From contig JADLDR010000114.1 in the NCBI GenBank assembly GCA_020846535.1, forward strand, positions 35,368 to 99,367: a DNA stretch of 64,000 nucleotides, written 5' to 3'. A program made the translations under genes and the position numbers. This DNA comes from Armatimonadota bacterium. Lineage in GTDB: Bacteria; Armatimonadota; JADLDR01. The notes below the pieces were generated by a model. The model was not told the DNA's origin. It saw only the letters and a program-made list of their open reading frames with translations, and did not search any database. Shown piece after piece: positions 59,768-64,000 of this stretch. Each line of letters starts with the position of its first letter. Positions within the stretch are counted from its first letter, which is position 1.

Positions 59768-61399
59768 ATGACTGAGATTCAGGCCGGGCAGCACATTTAC
59801 GCCAGTGTGGAAAAAGAGCAGTCGCCCGCCGGGCGCGGGGGGTTCCAGACTCTCTGCTATACCCACACGGCCATAACCGCGGAGGAGATCGAGGAGATCG
59901 AGCCGCGCCTCCTTTACTACCCTGCGGACGCCGGCCCGGTGAAGCATCTGTATTTTTCCCTGTCCTCCGGCAAGGCGATATTGGCCCGGATCGTCCCTTT
60001 TCCGGAAAGGGATAGCGCAGGCCGGGAGGGCCGTTACCTGGCGCACAGCCTCGTTCTCAAATCCGAAGACCTGTCTTGCCTCGGTCCCCGGTTTCTCGGT
60101 ATATGGGAAGGCTTCCCCTTCGCTTCCACCGTCGAGGAGGCCCTGGCGCTCTGCGGCCCGGAGCCCGGCGATATGCCGGAAGCTGCGGCGCATATCCCCG
60201 ATCAGACTGCCGGTTTTGAAGAAGCCCGCCTGTGGCCCCTGGATGAATTCAAAAAATGGCTGCGGCTGGCCTTGAGGGTGGATGGTCTGGCCTCGGAGCG
60301 GATGGCGGTCGCCCTGGTCGGAGACCCGGAACAGGCGCATAAGGCGCTGGCCGCCATCCTGCCTTTCGTGCCTTCCGGCCTGCTGCCGCGCTGCTCCTTC
60401 GACACCTATTTCTATCGCTGCAACCTGGTGTCCGCCTACTTCTGGGCGGTGGGCCTGCCGGAGCCTCCCGGGGGCCTGAAATTCAAGGCGGTGGATGCCC
60501 GCGCCCGCAGGGTGACCGCGGAGTTGGAGGAAGCGATGGAAATCTCGTTCGAGCGGTGGATGGCCGAATATATCGGGACGGAGGATATGGCTTTCTATAT
60601 GCGCCACCGAGAGGCCGCCTATTCCCTCTGCGAATGGCTCGATGGCCGCCGCGAGGCTCCGGAGGAAGGGGATGCGCCCTTGCTGCAATCCGTCCTGTCG
60701 GTCAACTGGATCCAGGCCAAAGAAAAGCTGACAGCCCGCCTCAGCGAACGACTGCCCTCCGCCCTGGTGTACCGCCTGACCGAGCGCCCGCCCTATCCTC
60801 CCCGCCAGCAGTTCTACCTCATGAAAAACGGCGTCACCTCGCTTCAGGCTGTCGAACTGCTCTATTACGCCTACGCCGCAACGAGCTACGCCGTTCCGCC
60901 CCGCGATGAAATGCAGGCATTGGGCAAGCTGCTGGAGGAAGCGGATCATCAAGACCTGCGCCTCCTTTACCTGTCGTGGAAAGGGCAGAAAAGCGATTTG
61001 AGGAAACTGCTGGAAAGCGCCCGCGAGGAAGCCTATGCCCATCAGGTTAGGACGCTGCTGGACTTCCGTATTCTGGATCCGGTCGATTTCCTGATCCCCG
61101 GCAAGGGGGCCGCCTTTATATCGGCATATCGCTCCTCAGGCATCCGCAGTCTGGCTCCTGTGGTTTCCGCCCTGGTTTCCGCCCGAGAAGCGGGCTGCCT
61201 CTCCGCCCTCGTCCCCGACCTGCCCGCGTTGCCGCCCGAAGAGCTTCTACCCCTGCAAAAGCTGGCGGCCCGGAATGCCGGCCTGCCCGAACCGTTCCGC
61301 CAGGTGGTGGCTGAAGCCGCAAAAGCCCTTCCGCACAAGAAGGGCCTGCTGGGGCTGCTCAAGGGATTGCTGGGAAAATATATGTTTTTTTCCTTGTAA
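59768..61399 (+). CDS. GTPase-associated GAP1-N2-like protein
   Basis: A 543-residue protein from ATG 59768. The first 140 residues match the GTPase-associated protein 1 N-terminal domain type 2 pattern: IYASVEKEQSPAGRGGFQTL, LYFSLSSGKAILARIVPFP and AGREGRYLAHSLVLKSEDL. The middle (FVPSGLLPRCSFDTYFYRC, AYFWAVGLPEPPGGLKF) and the helical C-terminus are typical of GAP1-M-like regions. Such proteins are encoded with DO-GTPases in computationally predicted conflict systems. It closes the cluster; an IS701-like element starts 12 bp later, so further genes may have been displaced. Confidence 0.75.
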   Translation: MTEIQAGQHIYASVEKEQSPAGRGGFQTLCYTHTAITAEEIEEIEPRLLYYPADAGPVKHLYFSLSSGKAILARIVPFPERDSAGREGRYLAHSLVLKSEDLSCLGPRFLGIWEGFPFASTVEEALALCGPEPGDMPEAAAHIPDQTAGFEEARLWPLDEFKKWLRLALRVDGLASERMAVALVGDPEQAHKALAAILPFVPSGLLPRCSFDTYFYRCNLVSAYFWAVGLPEPPGGLKFKAVDARARRVTAELEEAMEISFERWMAEYIGTEDMAFYMRHREAAYSLCEWLDGRREAPEEGDAPLLQSVLSVNWIQAKEKLTARLSERLPSALVYRLTERPPYPPRQQFYLMKNGVTSLQAVELLYYAYAATSYAVPPRDEMQALGKLLEEADHQDLRLLYLSWKGQKSDLRKLLESAREEAYAHQVRTLLDFRILDPVDFLIPGKGAAFISAYRSSGIRSLAPVVSALVSAREAGCLSALVPDLPALPPEELLPLQKLAARNAGLPEPFRQVVAEAAKALPHKKGLLGLLKGLLGKYMFFSL

Positions 61400-61411
61400 T
61401 CCTTGGAGAGT

Positions 61412-62881
61412 ACTGGACTTTGGCCTTTTTAGGCGGCAAAACAGGCCAAGTTTTGTAAACATTCCCAGAGGGAACGCGGAATTAGACACATCTCGGCCTT
61501 CTCGGATGAGTTTGTATCATGCAGATGCTCCCAGACATGGGCGCGTACCGCCGCTAAGGCATCCGAGAAGGTGGCTTCGGTTTGGGGATACCAAGTCTGG
61601 GTGCCCACCGGTAAGGAGCCGGGATGCAAGGTCTGGGCCCTTAACACCACCACACGAAAGACTTCGAACCGGCAGGGGGTCGTGCGGGCCATGGCCTGTC
61701 GGGGCCAGTGCCGTTGGGTCTCGAAGCCCAGACAGGCCCGCATTTCCTGGAAGGTGACTTCGATTGGCCAGCGACCCCCATACCACGCGACGATCTCCAG
61801 GGCCGATGCGTCGGGGTCCGAACAGAGCAAGGCCCAGGGATTCCGATGCCCTGGGGCGTCATCACGGGGCCGGAGCAGCACCCAGCGCATCGGCACCGGG
61901 TCCGCGCCCGGGCGGTACCCCAGGGCGGCCCCGGTGGTCGTCTCCACCGGCTGTTTGCGACCGCCATACCAGGGGACGGTCCCCTCCTGCCAGGCGGTGG
62001 CCGGGTCGGTCAAGCGGTCCCGCAAGCCGGGCTGTCGTCCCCCTTTCTTGGGCTTTCTACCCCGTTTGCTCTGAGGCTGGGGCACCGGCCGATCCCCCAG
62101 GCTGGCATCCCACCGCATGCGGGTCACCCACCGAACGCCACAGGCTTGACAGGCCCGGACCAAGGCGACCGTGGCATACTCCCCATCGCCGACCCACACG
62201 ATGGGCCTCCCCGGAAACCATCGGTGCCGTTTGCCCGCCCAGACCGCGGCCCACTCGCTCCCACTCCGATGCCGTTTGCCCTGTTGTTGACAGGTCTTGG
62301 CCGACAACACCGGCACGGCCGCAAACGGTAAGGCCCACGGGCGGGCGCTCCAGGGCAGCCGCCCCCGCCATGCCAGACAACTCCAGCGGATCCCCAGCGT
62401 CACCGCCACCCGTTGCCCCCCCGACCGCACCGCATCATACCCCCCCTTGATACAGGATCCGTTGGCCTCGCCGCCGCTCCCGCGTTTCATCCATGACGAC
62501 CACCAAGGGCTGATCCGCCGGCACCAGGGTGGTCACCCGCATCCCCCACAGCAGGCGACTGGCCACCATCGGCGACCACGCTGCCCGGTTCAGCACCCGG
62601 TGATACTTCCCCAAGGTCTGCCCGGTCTGCAACCCCAGCACCGTCAACGCAGCGGTGATGGTACGCCGGCCTGGCGTCAGAATCGTGCCCGCCCACAAGG
62701 TCAGGGCCTTGGTAAAGGTGGGCGCGGTCATCGCCCCTGTCAAGGACTGCAAAAGGTGTATCATAAGAGGGGATGGGCTGAACATAGGGCCTCCAGGGTC
62801 GAGTGGTGTTGTCACACGCTTATGCTACGCTATCAGCCTGCTATGCTTCACCTCATCCCACCCAAAGGGCCAAACTCCAGT
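61412..62881. mobile_element. IS701-like insertion sequence
   Basis: About 1.47 kb. Imperfect terminal inverted repeats ACTGGACTTTGGCCTTTTT (from 61412) and ACTGGAGTTTGGCCCTTTG (reverse complement, from 62881). The single transposase reads leftward and its stop lies in the left repeat. I saw no matching target duplication, so the flanks may have rearranged or the ends are off by a few bases. Confidence 0.75.
61429..62785 (-). pseudogene. IS701-family DDE transposase, frameshifted
   Basis: ATG 62785 (GGAGG upstream) opens MFSPSPLMIHLLQSLTG. The first DDE Asp is in LVVVMDETRERRRGQR. At a run of seven G's (62446-62440, minus strand) the frame ends; the other frame continues YDAVRSGGQRVAVTLGIRW, with the second Asp in PIVWVGDGEYATVALV and the Glu in WPIEVTFQEMRACLG. 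Six G's would restore one frame of about 450 residues. Either a single-base insertion disabled it or slippage at the G run is used for expression control. Confidence 0.85.
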
Positions 62882-62992
62882 TGGTACGCATTAGGTATAG
62901 CAAATGAAGATGAGTTTGAATATGACGCGGCTATGCTAGAAGCCTACGTCCAGTCCGCTATTGATTTATTGGAGGCTACTGATGAGGCATAG
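62882..62992 (+). pseudogene. 3' fragment of a truncated gene
   Basis: Immediately right of the IS end a frame reads WYALGIANEDEFEYDAAMLE then AYVQSAIDLLEATDEA to TAG at 62990-62992. It looks like the C-terminus of a small acidic protein whose 5' part was removed or displaced by the IS. It overlaps the start of the next gene, implying former coupling. Confidence 0.45.
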
Positions 62993-63443
62993 TATGACTA
63001 CCGCAGTATATAACCTCGGATTTATCATTGTGATCGGTTGGTTGGCTTTAATGTATATTCACTATAAATGGCAATCCTGCACAATACCTCGCATTATGAT
63101 TACAATGAGTTATATCTTAAGCATTATAATTTGTGCATGGATTATAAAATTACCATTAACCCATAATACTATACTTTGTCCTTTTATAATATTTATATCA
63201 ATAATTTTATTATGGTATGATTTTGAGCCTAAAGGATGGAATATAGGTATTCCTATCGTCTTAGCAGTAGTTGGATTAGTAGGAGGTTGGGTAACTGAAC
63301 AAATCCGTGAAAGGGATGTTCCAGGATATTGGTTTATGATGGGAAGTTTTGTAGGAATGACTCTGTCGTTATTAACGGTTGGATTCGCTATAAAAGTAAT
63401 CGAAAGATTAAAAACAATAGAGTATAGTAAAAAAGAAGAATAA
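62982..63443 (+). CDS. Small AT-rich multi-pass membrane protein
   Basis: A 153-residue protein from ATG 62982 (GGAGG 7 bp upstream; ATG 62994 is an alternative). Four or five hydrophobic helices: VYNLGFIIVIGWLALMYI, MITMSYILSIIICAWII, NTILCPFIIFISIILLWY and IGIPIVLAVVGLVGGW, then MMGSFVGMTLSLLTVGFAI. Its GC content is far lower than all neighbours, a sign of transfer. Function unknown; paired with a small acidic upstream protein, an immunity or toxin-like role is conceivable but unsupported. Confidence 0.65.
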   Translation: MRHSMTTAVYNLGFIIVIGWLALMYIHYKWQSCTIPRIMITMSYILSIIICAWIIKLPLTHNTILCPFIIFISIILLWYDFEPKGWNIGIPIVLAVVGLVGGWVTEQIRERDVPGYWFMMGSFVGMTLSLLTVGFAIKVIERLKTIEYSKKEE

Positions 63444-63539
63444 ACTTCTGCCTCAAATATCTTAATAATAACAACATTTGCAACCATAAGTTGTGAAGAA
63501 ACAAAACTTCCTGATAACCCCCATCTTTTTTTGCCAGTA

Positions 63540-63548
63540 TGATATAAT
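63540..63548 (+). promoter_or_regulatory. Extended -10 promoter element
   Basis: TGATATAAT: a TG-N-TATAAT extended -10 with perfect hexamer (63543-63548), about 36 bp before the ATG at 63584 that carries an AAAGGAGG SD. No good -35 is seen. Confidence 0.55.
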
Positions 63549-63674
63549 AGCCACATAGCCAGCCTGAAAGGAGGCCCCCGTTCATGTCTGACGACCCTTG
63601 CCCTCCCTGAAGGGAGAACGACCTGCAAGCGCGAGACTGCGCCCGAAGAGTGTCCTTGCTGTTATTGGTGTTAC

Positions 63675-64000
63675 GTGCAGCTTTTTGTCGACGACTTTCT
63701 CTACCGCCACCACCGCTATACGCGCCAGGATGCGGAGGATCTGGCTCAGGACGTTCATATCGAATGCTGGAAAGGGAAAGCCCACTTCCGGGGCGAGGCC
63801 CGGTTCAAGACCTGGCTCGATATGGTCGCGCTCAATGCCTGCGTCCGCTTTCTGCGACAAGCGCGCAAAGACTGCCTCGTGTGTGAAAACGAGATGGGGG
63901 AGGTTCCGCTTGCCTGCCTCATCGATAAGGAAAGACAGGAACGGGAGAAAGCCCTCCGCCAGCGCCAGGAGCGATGCGACGACCTGAGCCGTCTCTTCTC
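63675..64000 (+). CDS. ECF-type sigma factor (partial, possibly frameshifted at the start)
   Basis: The frame from GTG 63675 reads VQLFVDDFLYRHHRYTRQDA, EDLAQDVHIECWKGKAHFRG and EARFKTWLDMVALNACVRFL, which is sigma70 region 2 (the QDAEDLAQDV helix and TWL...N..RF motif). It continues off the right edge. An ATG at 63584 with strong SD and promoter opens only MSDDPCPP before a stop, in another frame, so either the true start is the GTG or the N-terminus carries a frameshift. Region 4 is not visible. Confidence 0.7.
   Translation, partial: MQLFVDDFLYRHHRYTRQDAEDLAQDVHIECWKGKAHFRGEARFKTWLDMVALNACVRFLRQARKDCLVCENEMGEVPLACLIDKERQEREKALRQRQERCDDLSRLF

Noticed and set aside
61412..62881. The IS701 transposase as mobiliser of the TAACCCAAGTTGC elements
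   Set aside because: Terminal repeats share no sequence (ACTGGACTTTGG versus TAACCCAAGTTG).

Overview
The window is GC-rich bacterial chromosome, densely packed with mostly Shine-Dalgarno-led genes. It contains a type IV-pilin-like protein with the [12 protein letters not shown] signature that is abundant in Armatimonadota, a PEP-CTERM surface protein, Lnt and MurJ for a diderm-type envelope, and GSI-type glutamine synthetase. I infer a member of Armatimonadota or a close relative. This rests on family recognition by eye, not a database search. No rRNA, tRNA or CRISPR array was seen.

Layout. 1-2.7 kb: the edge of an extracellular contractile injection system (sheath, tube, gp26-like protein), leaving the window to the left. 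3-5.6 kb: a three-domain glycosyltransferase. 5.8-9 kb: a type II restriction-modification pair resembling AvaI/BsoBI and a DUF4258/YgiT-type pair. 9-13.4 kb: a secreted glycoside-hydrolase-like protein, aroA, and a VKOR-family thiol oxidoreductase whose second active-site cysteine codon is UGA. 13.4-22 kb: an FAD oxidoreductase, a cytochrome c remnant, a PglD-like acyltransferase, a lipoprotein, lnt, a redoxin and a secreted protein. 21.3-25.9 kb: a leftward run of ABC polysaccharide exporter, glycosyltransferase, Trm112-like protein, aroQ and Xaa-Pro peptidase, with a strong promoter. 26-45.6 kb: regulators (ECF sigma fused to a receiver-like domain, LuxR, Lrp, OmpR), radical SAM protein, ABC exporter, DivIVA, aminotransferase, glnA, HIT hydrolase and uracil-DNA glycosylase.

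48-61.4 kb holds the most unusual gene set: zinc-ribbon proteins, a PQQ-propeller protein, a von Willebrand A protein, a membrane-anchored two-repeat protein, a zinc-ribbon GTPase, two proteins sharing an unrecognised C-terminal domain, an FGE-sulfatase-like protein and a GAP1-N2-like protein. I infer a GTPase-centred signalling or conflict module related to the computationally described GAP1/DO-GTPase systems. It is interrupted by a toxin-antitoxin locus and murJ, and is followed by a frameshifted IS701-like element and an AT-rich small membrane protein gene.

The region carries much gene decay and repeat activity. A small TIR element (TAACCCAAGTTGC ends, 3-bp target duplication) interrupts a MazF-like toxin gene, and a larger relative interrupts an Rpn-family nuclease gene. 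A second repeat family of about 130 bp sits in at least four places. Several reading frames continue intact across amber codons or single frameshifts.
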